Translations under genes and position numbers: made by a program | Source: CAMYMQ01 sp963730305 | Lineage (GTDB): Bacteria > Pseudomonadota > Alphaproteobacteria > Bin65 | Assembly (NCBI GenBank): GCA_963730305.1 | Contig: CAVSRB010000006.1 | Span: 248,001 to 312,000, forward strand | Length of the DNA stretch: 64,000 nucleotides | Direction: 5' to 3' | The notes under the pieces: generated by a model | Database searches by the model: none | The model's input: the letters and a program-made list of their open reading frames with translations, nothing else | What the model was told of the DNA's origin: nothing | Shown here: piece by piece, positions 25,061 through 33,742 of the stretch | Numbering within the stretch: position 1 is the stretch's first letter | How the letters are laid out: each line of letters begins with the position of its first letter

Positions 25061-25938
25061 CCGATCCCCATCATCCGCAGGACGGCGCGCGTGATCGGGT
25101 GGTCCGGCTCGCGCATCGGCAGCAGGATCGACCAGTGGTGCACGTTGGGCACCTCGATCTCGGCCACGGTGCAGCCGGCGGCCCGGGCGACGTCGGCATA
25201 GAGCTGCGACTGCCGCCGCCATTCCTCGGATTCGTCGCCGCCCGCGGCGACGATCATCGGCACCGGCCGCCGCGGCGGGTGGCGCAGCGGGCTGAGCGGC
25301 TCGATGTCGGCGTCCGTCGCCCGGATCAGGTCGTTGACCGAGATGAAGCGGACCGGGTCCATGTCGTAGATGCCGCTGATCAGGCAGGCCCCGGCGATCG
25401 CGCCGCCGACCGCGGGCGCCTCCGCCCAGTCGTGGGCCAGCGCCATCGCGGCCAGGTGCGCGCCCGCCGAGTGGCCGGCGAGGTAGAGCCGGTCGGGGTC
25501 GCCGCCGTAGCTGCGGGCGTTGGCGTGGATCCAGACGAGCGCGCGCCGGGTCTGCTCGACGATGCCGGCCACGGTGACGTCGGGGCAGAGGTCGTAGGTC
25601 GGCAGGAACACGCTCGCCCCGGCCTGGACGAAGGGCTCGGCGATGAAGCTGCCGTCGCGCGCGTGGCCGCCGCGCCAGTAGCCGCCGTGCAGGTAGATGA
25701 AGGTCGGCCCGCCCCCGGGGGCGGCGGGCCGGTCGGGCGCGAAGATGTCGACCACCTGCCGGTCGCTGTTGCCGTAGGCTACGCCGAGGACGCCGTCGAG
25801 CCGGGTGCGCGCCTGCTCCGACAGGCGCTTGCGCTCGGCCTGGATCGCCTCGGAATCGGTGACGTTGGCGCGCGGGTTGAACTGGCGCTCGAACGCCTCG
25901 GGCGTGTAGGCGTGGCCGCGGTAGTCGATCATCACCAT
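25057..25938 (-). CDS. Alpha/beta hydrolase (HSL/kynurenine formamidase-like esterase)
   Basis: Hydrolase of 293 residues with the oxyanion motif YLHGGYWRGG, nucleophile elbow AGHSAGAHLAAMAL, an acidic residue near AAGGDESEEWRRQ and a late His in VHHWSILLPM. The HGGYW type is typical of arylformamidase-like and HSL-family carboxylesterases. The N-terminal RGHAYTPEAFERQFNPRANV extension matches that group. It is the last gene of a minus-strand run FAH-GNAT-hydrolase and probably cleaves an ester or amide in the same pathway. Confidence 0.78.
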   Translation of the reverse strand: MVMIDYRGHAYTPEAFERQFNPRANVTDSEAIQAERKRLSEQARTRLDGVLGVAYGNSDRQVVDIFAPDRPAAPGGGPTFIYLHGGYWRGGHARDGSFIAEPFVQAGASVFLPTYDLCPDVTVAGIVEQTRRALVWIHANARSYGGDPDRLYLAGHSAGAHLAAMALAHDWAEAPAVGGAIAGACLISGIYDMDPVRFISVNDLIRATDADIEPLSPLRHPPRRPVPMIVAAGGDESEEWRRQSQLYADVARAAGCTVAEIEVPNVHHWSILLPMREPDHPITRAVLRMMGIG

Positions 25939-25950
25939 GCGTGCGATCCC

Positions 25951-26899
25951 CTAGCGCCAGTCGTCGATCACGAAGACGTCGGGCGTGTTGTAGCCGTCGG
26001 TGGCGGGCCGCATCATGGCGACGCCGTTCATGTCGGTGCGGAAGCCGGCGGCCTGCATCGCCTCGTAGGCGCCGGTCCGGCCGGTGTTGGTGCCGGCGAT
26101 GATACGCTCGGCGCCGCGCGACGACGCCAGCCCCTCGCAGGCCGCGAGCAGCCGGGCGAACCGGTCGTCGGCGCCGCGGCCGCGCTAAGGAGATGGTGAC
26201 CGCCGCGAACTTGACCAGGGTCTGGCCCTCGCTCGCCTCCGACATCGGGCCGTGGTGGCAGATGGCGACGCCGGCCGGCGCGTCGTCCTCGGTCACGATC
26301 ACCGTGTCGCCGAAGCCGCCGCGGGCGACCTCGCGGATCTCCGCTCCCACGTCGAGGCCGGGGAAGACCGTCCCGGTCACCGCCGCAGCGTCCGCGACCG
26401 CCCGGTCGACGTCGTCACCGGGGCCGGAAACCACCCGCAGCCCCTCGGGCGGCAGGTGGGCGACCACGGCCTTGGACATGATGGCGGTGATCCGCTGCAT
26501 GCGGAAGCCGTAGCTCTCGTAGAGCCGGATGTGGGTCGCGCTCTGCGGGAAGGTGAACAGGCCGGCGAAGGCGAAGCCGCCCCGGTCGATCGCGCCGACC
26601 AGCGCGTCCATCATCCGGCGGGCGATGCCGCGGCTCCAGTGCTCGGGCGCGACGGTCAATGGGCCCAGGATGCAGACGCTGCCCCAGTTCATCAGCAGGC
26701 CGGAGGCGGCGATCCGGCCGTCGACGGTGCCGACGAAGCCGCCCTCGGGCCAGGTCCGCCAGCGCAGGCCGATGGCGTCGGCGCCGAGGCGGAAGGCCTG
26801 CGGGTCGGGCAGCCCCAGGAAGGTGCCGAAGGCGGCGCGGTGGACCCGCCGGACGGTGTCGAGGTCGGCTTCGTCGAGGGGGCGGACGTCGACCCTCAT
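25951..26899 (-). pseudogene. Two-domain GNAT N-acetyltransferase, frameshifted
   Basis: About 315 residues after repair. The N-terminal GNAT domain is complete (RPLDEADLDTVRRVHRAAFG, LTVAPEHWSRGIARRMMDAL with the acetyl-CoA pyrophosphate loop, YESYGFRMQR). The second GNAT half begins VVSGPGDDVDRAV and crosses into another frame near 26170-26187, ending RTGAYEAMQAAGFRTDMNG and a WR stop. One base removed from the C/G run there restores the frame. ATG overlaps the FAH-family stop (ATGA), so they are co-translated. Substrate unknown. Confidence 0.7.
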
Positions 26900-27768
26900 C
26901 CGGCGTAGCCGTCTCCCGCCGAGACCTTCACCTGCATGGCGCCGATGTCCTGGATGTCGCAGGTCATCACGTCGCCGGGGACGACCGGGCCGACGCCCTC
27001 GCAGGTGCCGGTCATGATGATGTCGCCCGGATGCAGGGTGTAGAAGCTCGACGCCCAGGCGATTTGCCGCTTGGTGTCGAGGATCATGTTCTTGGTGTTC
27101 GACGCCTGGCGCATCTCGCCGTTGACCTCGAGCGAGAAGTCGAGGTTGTCCGGGTCGGTGATCTCGTCGGCGGTGACCAGCCAGGGGCCGAGCACGGCAT
27201 AGCTGTCGACCGACTTGCGCAGGCTGCGGTCCTCGGGGCCGCGCACGCTCATGTCGAGCGCGATGGCGTAGCCGGCGACATAGTCCAGCGCCGCGGCCTC
27301 CTCGATGTTGGAGGCGGTGCGGCCGATGACGACGCCGAGCTCCATCTCGTGGTCGGTGCGGCGGTCGGCGAAGCGCAGCTTGACGCCCTCGCCGGCGCCG
27401 ACCAGCGCGCTGTTCGCCTTGAGGAACAGGCCCTGTTCCTCGACCTTGCCCTGGAAGCGGGCGGTGATGATCTCGGGGTCGGCCTCGGCCTCCGCGACGT
27501 GCTTCATGTAGTTGGCCGGCGTGCCGATGATCTTCGAGGGGCGGGCGACCGGGCTGAGGAAATGCGCCTCGCCGACCGGCTTGGCCGGGGCGTCCTTGGC
27601 CGCGGTCTCGATGTGCCGCCACATCGTCTCGAGGCTGGCGATCAGCGGGTCGCCGAACGGTCCGGGATAGGGCTGCGGCGGCAGGTGGGCGAGCGCGGCG
27701 GAGGCGTCGTAGACCATGCCGTCATGGACCATGCCGAGCTTGTTGTCGTCGAACCAGCAGATCTTCAT
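26896..27768 (-). CDS. Fumarylacetoacetate hydrolase (FAH)-family protein
   Basis: Mg-dependent C-C hydrolase, hydratase or decarboxylase of 290 residues. Visible: IIGTPANYMKHVAEAEAD at the FAH domain start, metal-ligand strand DRRTDHEMELGVVIGR (Glu residues), DMSVRGPEDRSLRKSVDSYAVLGPWLVTADEI and SFYTLHPGDIIMTGTCEGVGPV near the end. In aromatic catabolism such proteins handle ring-cleavage products (acylpyruvates, 2-hydroxypenta-2,4-dienoate). It heads the minus-strand operon with GNAT and hydrolase. An ATG preceded by GAGGGAGACC at 27768 is chosen; the longer frame lacks family similarity. Confidence 0.82.
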   Translation of the reverse strand: MKICWFDDNKLGMVHDGMVYDASAALAHLPPQPYPGPFGDPLIASLETMWRHIETAAKDAPAKPVGEAHFLSPVARPSKIIGTPANYMKHVAEAEADPEIITARFQGKVEEQGLFLKANSALVGAGEGVKLRFADRRTDHEMELGVVIGRTASNIEEAAALDYVAGYAIALDMSVRGPEDRSLRKSVDSYAVLGPWLVTADEITDPDNLDFSLEVNGEMRQASNTKNMILDTKRQIAWASSFYTLHPGDIIMTGTCEGVGPVVPGDVMTCDIQDIGAMQVKVSAGDGYAG

Positions 27769-27898
27769 GGGGTCTCCCTCGAACGGATGTGTCGCGGCTT
27801 CATAGCACGGAAACGGCGCGGACGGGCCAGGCCGGAACCGCCGCCGCGTGACGGGTGTGTGTCGGACGCAGACGCGGGGATTGGACAAGTTCCGCCAC

Positions 27899-27925
27899 GG
27901 TTATCATCGGTTATCAAAGGTTATC
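27899..27925. repeat. Three GGTTATC direct repeats phased at 10 bp
   Basis: GGTTATC occurs at 27899, 27909 and 27919, exactly one helical turn apart, 131-157 bases upstream of the FAH-family gene (minus strand). Such phasing is typical of response-regulator or activator sites. No adjacent regulator is present. Confidence 0.6.
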
Positions 27926-27976
27926 TTTTCCGTCGGGGCGCGGCCATTTGCGCAGTCGCTTTCGAGGTTCCCCCAT

Positions 27977-28093
27977 CCGTCATCCCGACCGGGGCCCGGC
28001 GCGCAGCGGCGGGTGGCGCGGAGGGATCTTGTCAAGGCAGGCCGTGATCGCGGCGTTTGCGGCAAGATCCCTCGACTTCGCTCGGGATGACGG
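27977..28093. repeat. REP-like nested inverted repeat
   Basis: Outer arms CCGTCATCCCGA / TCGGGATGACGG (27977-27988, 28082-28093) and inner arms GAGGGATCTTG / CAAGATCCCTC (28021-28031, 28063-28073) are perfect. This is a second dispersed-repeat type, different from the one at 7542. The rest of the 27769-28190 gap includes a CTCGAAGC / GCTTCGAG pair at 28103 and 28151 and no gene. Confidence 0.7.
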
Positions 28094-28190
28094 TATGGCC
28101 GGCTCGAAGCTCTACGCTAGAAATAGGCGATATAGGAATTAAAACAAGTCGCTTCGAGAGAGAACCGGAGGACCGATCTGTAGGCTGGGC

Positions 28191-29301
28191 CTACGCGCCG
28201 CCCCACACGTCCTCCGCCACCTTCACGAGCGTGCCCAGCTTCGCCTTCTCCGCCGTCTCGTCGACCGGGTTGCCGGCGACGGTGGAGGCGAAGCCGCATT
28301 GCGGGCTGATCGCCAGGCGGTCGCGGTCGATGTATTTCGATGCCTCGGCGATGCGGGCCTCGAGATAGTCGGCCTGCTCGACCGCGGGCACCTTGGACGA
28401 GACCAGGCCGAGCACCACCACCTTGTCGTCGGGGACGTGGGCCAGCGGCTCGAAGCCACCGGCGCGCTCGGTATCGTATTCGAGCATGAAGGCGTCGACG
28501 TCGACGTGGCGGAACACCTTCTCGGCCATGGCGTCGTAGCCGCCCTCGGTCAGCCACTTGCCCTTGAAGTTGCCGCGGCAGACGTGCATGCCGGCGGTGA
28601 CGTCGCCGCGGTCGCGGACGGCGTCGTTCATCGCCTGGATATAGAGGTCGACCAGCCGGTCGGGGTCGTCGCCGAGCTCGCGCACCTTGGCCTGGATCGC
28701 CGGGTCGGCGAGCATGATCAGCGGCACCTCGTCGAACTGGACGTAGCGGCAGCCGAGCGCGGCGAGGTCGGCGATCTCCTGGCGGAAGATCGCGCACAGG
28801 TCGTCGAAATAGTCGGTCGTCGGTAGGGTAGCCCGAGCCGGCGATGGTGTCGTCGAGCCGCCAGAAGTGCAGCGTCGACGGCGACGGCATGGTGATCTTG
28901 GGCTCGGCCTTGGTGACCGACTTCAGGAAGGTGAACTCCTCGGTCGAGATCGGCTTGGTCTTGCGGAGATGGCCGGTGCAGGTCGCGGCGATGAACTCCT
29001 GCTCCTCGCCCTCGGCGTCGTGGAAGGTGAACAGCGCCGGGGCGACGTCGAGCCCGTCGATGGCGTCGACCCAGTGGCCCCAGTAGGAAGCACGGCGGAA
29101 CTCGCCGTCGGTGACCATCTTGAGGCCGAGCGATTCCTGCAGCGCGACCACGTCCTTGATCGCCTGGTCCTGGATCGCGTGGAAGGCATCGTCGTCCATC
29201 GTGCCGGCGATGTTCGCCTTGTAGGCCTCGCGCAGGGCGGCGGGGCGCAACAGGCTGCCGATATGTTCGGCGCGGAAGGGGGGATCGTGGCGGGCCGGCA
29301 T
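28191..29301 (-). pseudogene. MetE-like cobalamin-independent methyltransferase, frameshifted
   Basis: About 369 residues after repair, equal to the zinc-dependent C-terminal barrel of MetE and to epoxyalkane:CoM transferase-type proteins. It lacks the MetE N-terminal half, so is not a full methionine synthase. Seen: N-terminal RAEHIGSLLRP, FDEVPLIMLADP, zinc ligands His and Cys in MHVCRGNFKGKW, the following acidic EYD, and third Cys in SPQCGFAS. One G less in the GGG at 28826-28828 joins the two halves (GYLPTTDYFDDLC). GGAGGAAAC lies before the ATG at 29301. Could move a methyl group between homocysteine and an unknown donor or open an epoxide with a thiol. Error or recent loss. Confidence 0.75.
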
Positions 29302-29362
29302 GTTTCCTCCGATGCTTGGCAGGCCCATCGCCGCTCCCGGTCGTGGGCCGCCGATGGGCACT

Positions 29363-29386
29363 TGTCCATGGGTACCTGTCCATGGG
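29363..29386. promoter_or_regulatory. Direct repeat TGTCCATGGG x2 upstream of the MetE-like gene
   Basis: Two TGTCCATGGG copies 14 bases apart, each containing the palindrome CCATGG, with flanking CTTG / CAAG making a partial dyad. They lie 62-85 bases upstream of the MetE-like start. Likely protein-binding sites; the regulator is unknown. Confidence 0.45.
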
Positions 29387-29516
29387 CAAGTATCAATAGC
29401 TCTATAGAATTTCTCGGAGGCTGCCAAGCCCTTCTATTCCGGGGCGGCCCCGGCTATGGTCCGGGATCGGAATGTCGGGGATGGGGCCGCCGGCCAACGC
29501 GGCGGTGAGGGGAACG

Positions 29517-30218
29517 ATGAAAGTCATCAAATTCGATCCGACCGAGGGCCAGTTCGAGAAGCGCAGCGACATCGACGCGGCCAAGCGGCGCCAGGAATGG
29601 GCCCGCTATTACGGCGTCAAGCGCATGCGCCAGATGATCATGCAGGTCCATATGCTGGCCAGCGTGGACGTCGAGAGCGTGCTGGAGATCGGGCCCTATT
29701 ACGGCTTCACCACGGCGCTGCTCGACAATGCCGGCTTCGAGGTGACCACCGCCGACCTCAACGAGGAGCCGGCCTTCTGGACCCCGAACCGGCCGCATTT
29801 CCAGATGAACGTCGCCGAGCCCGACGTCGAGGCGATGAAGGGCTTCGACGCGATCCTGTGCTGCGCGACCCTGGAGCACGTCCAGTTCGAGCAGGCCGCC
29901 GCCGCGATGAGGGCGTTCCGCGAGGCCGACCCGAAATACGCGCTGGTCTCGGTGCCCTACCGGAGCTGGCAGATCTTCGGCGAGCTGTTCGCCAACGGCC
30001 ACATGTTCCACCACAAGTTCTGGTGGCGGAAATTCACCTCGCTCGAAACCTTCAAGGAGCACGAGGACCCGCTCGGCCACAAGTGGGAGGTCGGCTACAA
30101 GGGCTACCCGCTCAAGCGCGTCGAGAAGGCCTTCATCGAGGACGCCGGCTGGAAGCTGGTCAAGCGCGACTTCTCCTATCCGGCCTGCGTCGTGTTCTGG
30201 CTGCTCGAACGGGCCTGA
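29517..30218 (+). CDS. Class I SAM-dependent methyltransferase 1
   Basis: Predicted methyltransferase of 233 residues. The SAM-binding loop is VESVLEIGPYYGFTTALL (motif I, E-I-G-P-Y-Y-G), followed by TTADLNEEP (motif II acidic) and FDAILCCATLEHV (motif IV). The C-terminal part is rich in aromatic residues. ATG at 29517 follows GAGGGGAACG; an earlier in-frame ATG at 29472 lacks a ribosome site. It starts a plus-strand group with a cyclic-nucleotide-binding protein and a second methyltransferase. The acceptor is unknown. Confidence 0.72.
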   Translation: MKVIKFDPTEGQFEKRSDIDAAKRRQEWARYYGVKRMRQMIMQVHMLASVDVESVLEIGPYYGFTTALLDNAGFEVTTADLNEEPAFWTPNRPHFQMNVAEPDVEAMKGFDAILCCATLEHVQFEQAAAAMRAFREADPKYALVSVPYRSWQIFGELFANGHMFHHKFWWRKFTSLETFKEHEDPLGHKWEVGYKGYPLKRVEKAFIEDAGWKLVKRDFSYPACVVFWLLERA

Positions 30219-30249
30219 GCGGCCCGGCAGGGGAGCCCAGGAGGATCAT

Positions 30250-30669
30250 ATGGACCCGATCGTCGAACCGGGACTGTTCCGCGGCCTGAGCGACGGCCAG
30301 CGCGAGACCCTGAAGCGCGCCGCCCGCACCCGGACCTTCGCCGACAAGGAGGTGCTGATCTCCAAGGGCGGCAAGGAGCGGGACATCCTGTGCCTGATCT
30401 CGGGCTCGGCGACGGTGCAGGCCGACGACGGCCGGCTGCTCTCCGTGCTCGGCCCGGGCGATTCGGTCGGCGAGATCGGCTTCCTCAGCGGCAAGAAGCG
30501 CACCGCCGACGTGGTCGCCCGCAGCGAGGGCGAGGCGCTGACCATCTCGGGCGACCTGCTCGACTGGATGGTCCGCGACGAGCCGGGCATCGCCGCGCGG
30601 CTGCTGCTAAACCTGTCCAAGGAGCTGGCGGCGCGGCTGGCGACGACGACGCAGATGGCGTTGTTGTAG
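30250..30669 (+). CDS. Stand-alone cyclic nucleotide-binding domain protein
   Basis: Protein of 139 residues consisting only of a CNB (Crp-type) beta-roll: LFRGLSDGQRETLKRAARTRTFADKEVLISKGGKERDILCLISGSATVQ, then the phosphate-binding cassette GDSVGEIGFLSGKKRTADVVA (G-E-x-G-F with R-T-A-x-V). It has no HTH and no channel or cyclase domain, so it is a sensor subunit, not a transcription factor. It lies between two SAM methyltransferase genes, 31 bases after the first and 32 before the second. Confidence 0.8.
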   Translation: MDPIVEPGLFRGLSDGQRETLKRAARTRTFADKEVLISKGGKERDILCLISGSATVQADDGRLLSVLGPGDSVGEIGFLSGKKRTADVVARSEGEALTISGDLLDWMVRDEPGIAARLLLNLSKELAARLATTTQMALL

Positions 30670-30701
30670 ATAGCCGGCGCCGGTCGAGAGCGAGCAACAG
30701 G

Positions 30702-31706
30702 ATGGCCTATTCGAATTCCGCCCACGACCAGAGCGTGGATGCCGGCGGCCGCGCAACCGACGAGGGCGCCGTCCGCAAGATGTACGAACATGCGCCCTAT
30801 CCCGACCTGGGCGCGGATCTAAAGGATGCCAACCGCCAATTCGCGCCGGTCGCCGCGCGCTTCGGCGACCGGGCCGGCCGGCTCAGCTTCCTCGACGTCG
30901 GCTGCGGCACCGGCCATCTCCTGGTCGGCGCGGCCAAGGCCTTCCCGGGCTGGGCCTGCCACGGCATCGACCTGTCCGAGGCCTCGCTGGGCGTGGCCCG
31001 ACAGCTCGCCGACCGCCACGGGGTGTCGGTCACCCTGGCGCGGGGCAGCTACCTCGACCCACTGCCCTTCGAGACCAAGGTCTTCGACCTGATCTCGGCG
31101 CAGGGCACGATCCACCATAGCGCCGATCCGGTCGGGGCGCTCCGGCAATTGCGTACCGTGCTCACCGACGACGGCTTTCTGTCGATGCATCTCTATGGCT
31201 GGCGGCTCGACCGCCGGAAGTTCGAGATCAAGGAGATGCTGTCGATCTTCGAGCCGGACCTGTTCGACCACGGCGCGCGCTTCGAGCTCTACCGTCAGCT
31301 GATGCGGCACGAACGGCGCTGGACCTTGCGCCGCCTCGCCAGCGTTGCGCCGATCGACATCTATGTCGGGCTGAAGCGGGCCTTGCGCAACGCCCGGCGA
31401 CGTCGCCGCGGGCAGAGCTGGTCGCCCCCCTGGACCGACGACTATCGCGAGATCAACGCGCCCTGGATCGACCATTTCTGCCATCCTTGCGAGCGGGCCT
31501 ACGAGGTGCCCGAGGTCGAGGAATTGGTGACGCAGAGCGGCTTCGAAGTGGTCGAGATGCGCACCCAGGGCCGCCGGGACGATCGCTGGCTGCCGCCCGA
31601 ATGGCGGGCGCGGTTCGAAACGCTCGACCCGTGGCAGCGCTACCGGCTGATGGAGCTGCTGTCGCCTTCGGCGCAGTCGTTCAACATGGTGCTGAAGAAG
31701 GCGTGA
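30702..31706 (+). CDS. Class I SAM-dependent methyltransferase 2
   Basis: Methyltransferase of 334 residues. Motif I is RLSFLDVGCGTGHLLVGAAKAFP, motif II CHGIDLSEASLGVARQLADRHG, motif IV FDLISAQGTIHHSADP. The roughly 150-residue C-terminal extension has a basic patch (ALRNARRRRRG) and HPCERAYEVPEVEELV. The N-terminal KMYEHAPYPDLG is shared with small-molecule methyltransferases of the tetratricopeptide-associated type. Third gene of the plus-strand group. Acceptor unknown; an O- or C-methylation of a lipid or aromatic is possible. Confidence 0.75.
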   Translation: MAYSNSAHDQSVDAGGRATDEGAVRKMYEHAPYPDLGADLKDANRQFAPVAARFGDRAGRLSFLDVGCGTGHLLVGAAKAFPGWACHGIDLSEASLGVARQLADRHGVSVTLARGSYLDPLPFETKVFDLISAQGTIHHSADPVGALRQLRTVLTDDGFLSMHLYGWRLDRRKFEIKEMLSIFEPDLFDHGARFELYRQLMRHERRWTLRRLASVAPIDIYVGLKRALRNARRRRRGQSWSPPWTDDYREINAPWIDHFCHPCERAYEVPEVEELVTQSGFEVVEMRTQGRRDDRWLPPEWRARFETLDPWQRYRLMELLSPSAQSFNMVLKKA

Positions 31707-31716
31707 GCGCCGCGGG

Positions 31717-33312
31717 TCAGCCCGCCGGCACCTCCAGCTGCCCCTTGATGATCTTCTTGGTCGGCGTCATCGGGAACTCGTCGACCACGACCAGCCGTTC
31801 GGGCAGCTTGTTCTTGGCGATCTTGTGCTCGAGCAGATAGGCGCACAGGCTGTCCAACGTCGGTTCGTCATGGCCGGGCTTGAGTGAGACGAAGGCGCAG
31901 GCCTTCTCGCCCAGCACCGGGTCGGGCATCGGCACGACCGCCGACATGATCACCGCGGGGTGGGCGTCGAGCAGGTCCTCGATGTCGCGCGGGTTGAACT
32001 TGACGCCACCGCGGTTGATCACGTCCTTGATCCGGCCGGTGATCGCCACCGCGCCGTCGGCCGACTTCGTGGCGAGGTCGCCCGAGCGGAAGAAGTGGTC
32101 GGCGGTGAAGGCCGCCTTGTTGGCCGCCTCGTTCTTGTAGTAGCCGGGGAAGAGCAGGGGGCCGCGGATCTGCAGCTCGCCTTCCTCGCCGGCGGGCATC
32201 TCCTGGTTGGTCTCCGGGTCGGCGATGCGGATCTCGGTGCCGGGGCTGGCCCGGCCGGCGGAAACCGCCGACACCTCGAGGCCGTCCTTGGGCCGCGAAT
32301 AGAGGCCGGCCTGGGTCTCGGTCATGCCCCAGAGCTGGGTGACGGCGCAGCCGGGGAGCTGCTCGGCGGTCCAGCGCACCAGCTCCTCGGGACAGGCGCT
32401 GCCCGACATGATCATCATCTTGAGCGACGTGAGGTCGTGCTTGTCGATCAGCCCCATCGCCCGGATCGCGGCGAAATGGGCCGGCGCGGTCCACAGCGCG
32501 GTCGGCTTGTCGCGCTCGACCGTGGCGACCAGGTCCGGCGGGGTGAACACCGGCAGCATGACGGAGCAGGCGCCGGCGGCAATTGCAACGTGGAAGCTGT
32601 AGAGGCCGAACAGGTGGCTGAGCGGTGCGGCCGACAGGATCGCGTCGTCGGCGGTCAGCTCGTGCTCGGGCGCGCCCATCCGGGCGTTCGACAGCATGTT
32701 GTGGTAGCTGAGCGGCACCGCCTTGGGCGCCGAGGTGGTGCCCGAGGTGAACAGCAGCAGGAACGGGTCGGACGCGACCGGGCTGGTCTCCGGCTCGGCG
32801 TCGACGTCGCTCTCGATCAGCTCGGTCAGCGACAGCGCGCCGTCGACCGGCGGGCCCAGCGCGATGACGTGGTCGAGGCTCTCCAGCTTGTCGAGCATGC
32901 CCAGCACGGTCGCGGCCGGCGACCAGTCCTTGGCCTCGGACAGGCAGACGATCGCGCGCGAGCGGCCGTGGTTGACCAGGGTCTCGATCTCGGCGGCGCG
33001 GTAGGGCATGTGGATCGTGTTCATCACCCCGCCGATCCGGGTGATCGCCAGGAAGGCGATCATGTATTCGGGGATGTTGGGGAGCTGGACCGAGACCACC
33101 TCGCCGTGGCGGACGCCGAGGTTGTAGAGGGCGCGGGACAGCCGGTCGGCCTGGTCGGCCAGTTCGGCCCAGGAGATGACCCGGTCGCCATGGCGAAGCG
33201 CGGGCGCGTCGGGCCGCTCGGCGGCGTGCTTGTCGAGCCACTGGGTGAGCGTGTCGCCGCGCCACCAGCCCTGGTCGACATAGGTCTTGGCCAGCTCGGG
33301 CGGGTAGTGCAT
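31717..33312 (-). CDS. AMP-dependent acyl-CoA synthetase (class I, cyclohexanecarboxylate/fatty-acyl type)
   Basis: Ligase of 531 residues from this start. Full motif set: P-loop LLFTSGTTSAPKAVPLSY (A3), QLWGMTETQAGLYS (A5), FFRSGDLATKSADGAVAITGRIKDVINRGG (A7/A8), and MTPTKKIIKGQLE with the C-terminal catalytic Lys. The likely true N-terminus is upstream in another frame (see the next entry): residues TERFTPHLDHFTFSQDALD precede MHYPPEL. Relatives activate medium-chain or alicyclic acids. It ends 10 bases from the convergent methyltransferase. Substrate not determined. Confidence 0.8.
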   Translation of the reverse strand: MHYPPELAKTYVDQGWWRGDTLTQWLDKHAAERPDAPALRHGDRVISWAELADQADRLSRALYNLGVRHGEVVSVQLPNIPEYMIAFLAITRIGGVMNTIHMPYRAAEIETLVNHGRSRAIVCLSEAKDWSPAATVLGMLDKLESLDHVIALGPPVDGALSLTELIESDVDAEPETSPVASDPFLLLFTSGTTSAPKAVPLSYHNMLSNARMGAPEHELTADDAILSAAPLSHLFGLYSFHVAIAAGACSVMLPVFTPPDLVATVERDKPTALWTAPAHFAAIRAMGLIDKHDLTSLKMMIMSGSACPEELVRWTAEQLPGCAVTQLWGMTETQAGLYSRPKDGLEVSAVSAGRASPGTEIRIADPETNQEMPAGEEGELQIRGPLLFPGYYKNEAANKAAFTADHFFRSGDLATKSADGAVAITGRIKDVINRGGVKFNPRDIEDLLDAHPAVIMSAVVPMPDPVLGEKACAFVSLKPGHDEPTLDSLCAYLLEHKIAKNKLPERLVVVDEFPMTPTKKIIKGQLEVPAG

Positions 33313-33688
33313 CGCCGCGCGCAGGTCGAGCGCGTCCTGGCTGAACGTGAAGTGGTCGAGGTGCGGGGTGAACCGCTCGGTCGCGGAAGCGCTGGCCGCC
33401 GCCCAGCTCGAGCAGGCGCGGATAGTGGCCGGTGTGGAAGCGGCGGCGCTCCAGCATGGTGCGGATGAACAGCACCTGGTTGCGGGTCAGGCCGATCTTC
33501 TCGGCGATCTGCTCGTCGGTCAGGCCCATGTTCGCGCGCTGGCGCTCGACCTCGTCCCAGTCCTTCTTGCGGTAGGGATCGCCCTCGCGGACCTGGTGGT
33601 TGTGGGAGAGCCGGAAGATCGTGTCGCCGAAGGTCTCGATCATCTCTTCGGTGATGCCGATCTGCTGGCGCGTGAAGCCTCGGGCCAT
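33313..33688 (-). pseudogene. HTH-like N-terminal segment of the acyl-CoA synthetase, out of frame
   Basis: Reading starts at ATG 33688 as MARGFTRQQIGITEEMIETF and contains an HTH-like stretch LTDEQIAEKIGLTRNQVLFIRTMLERR (about residues 55-81), ending HYPRLLELGGGQRFR. The frame then breaks near 33390; deleting one G joins it to TERFTPHLDH and the ligase. The whole would be about 656 residues, a DNA-binding-like N-terminal extension fused to a ligase. Whether the extension binds DNA is not known. Confidence 0.6.
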
Positions 33689-33742
33689 TTCTTCAATGCC
33701 TCCAGATGCTCCCTTCCCGTGTGACGGGCGGGAGGTGGTCTC

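Noticed and set aside
24137..27622. Very long open frame (over 1100 codons) on the minus strand
   Set aside because: It joins antisense of the ligase, part of the hydrolase region, the GNAT and antisense-frame FAH sequence. Only the GNAT portion has family features; the rest is a GC-rich artefact.
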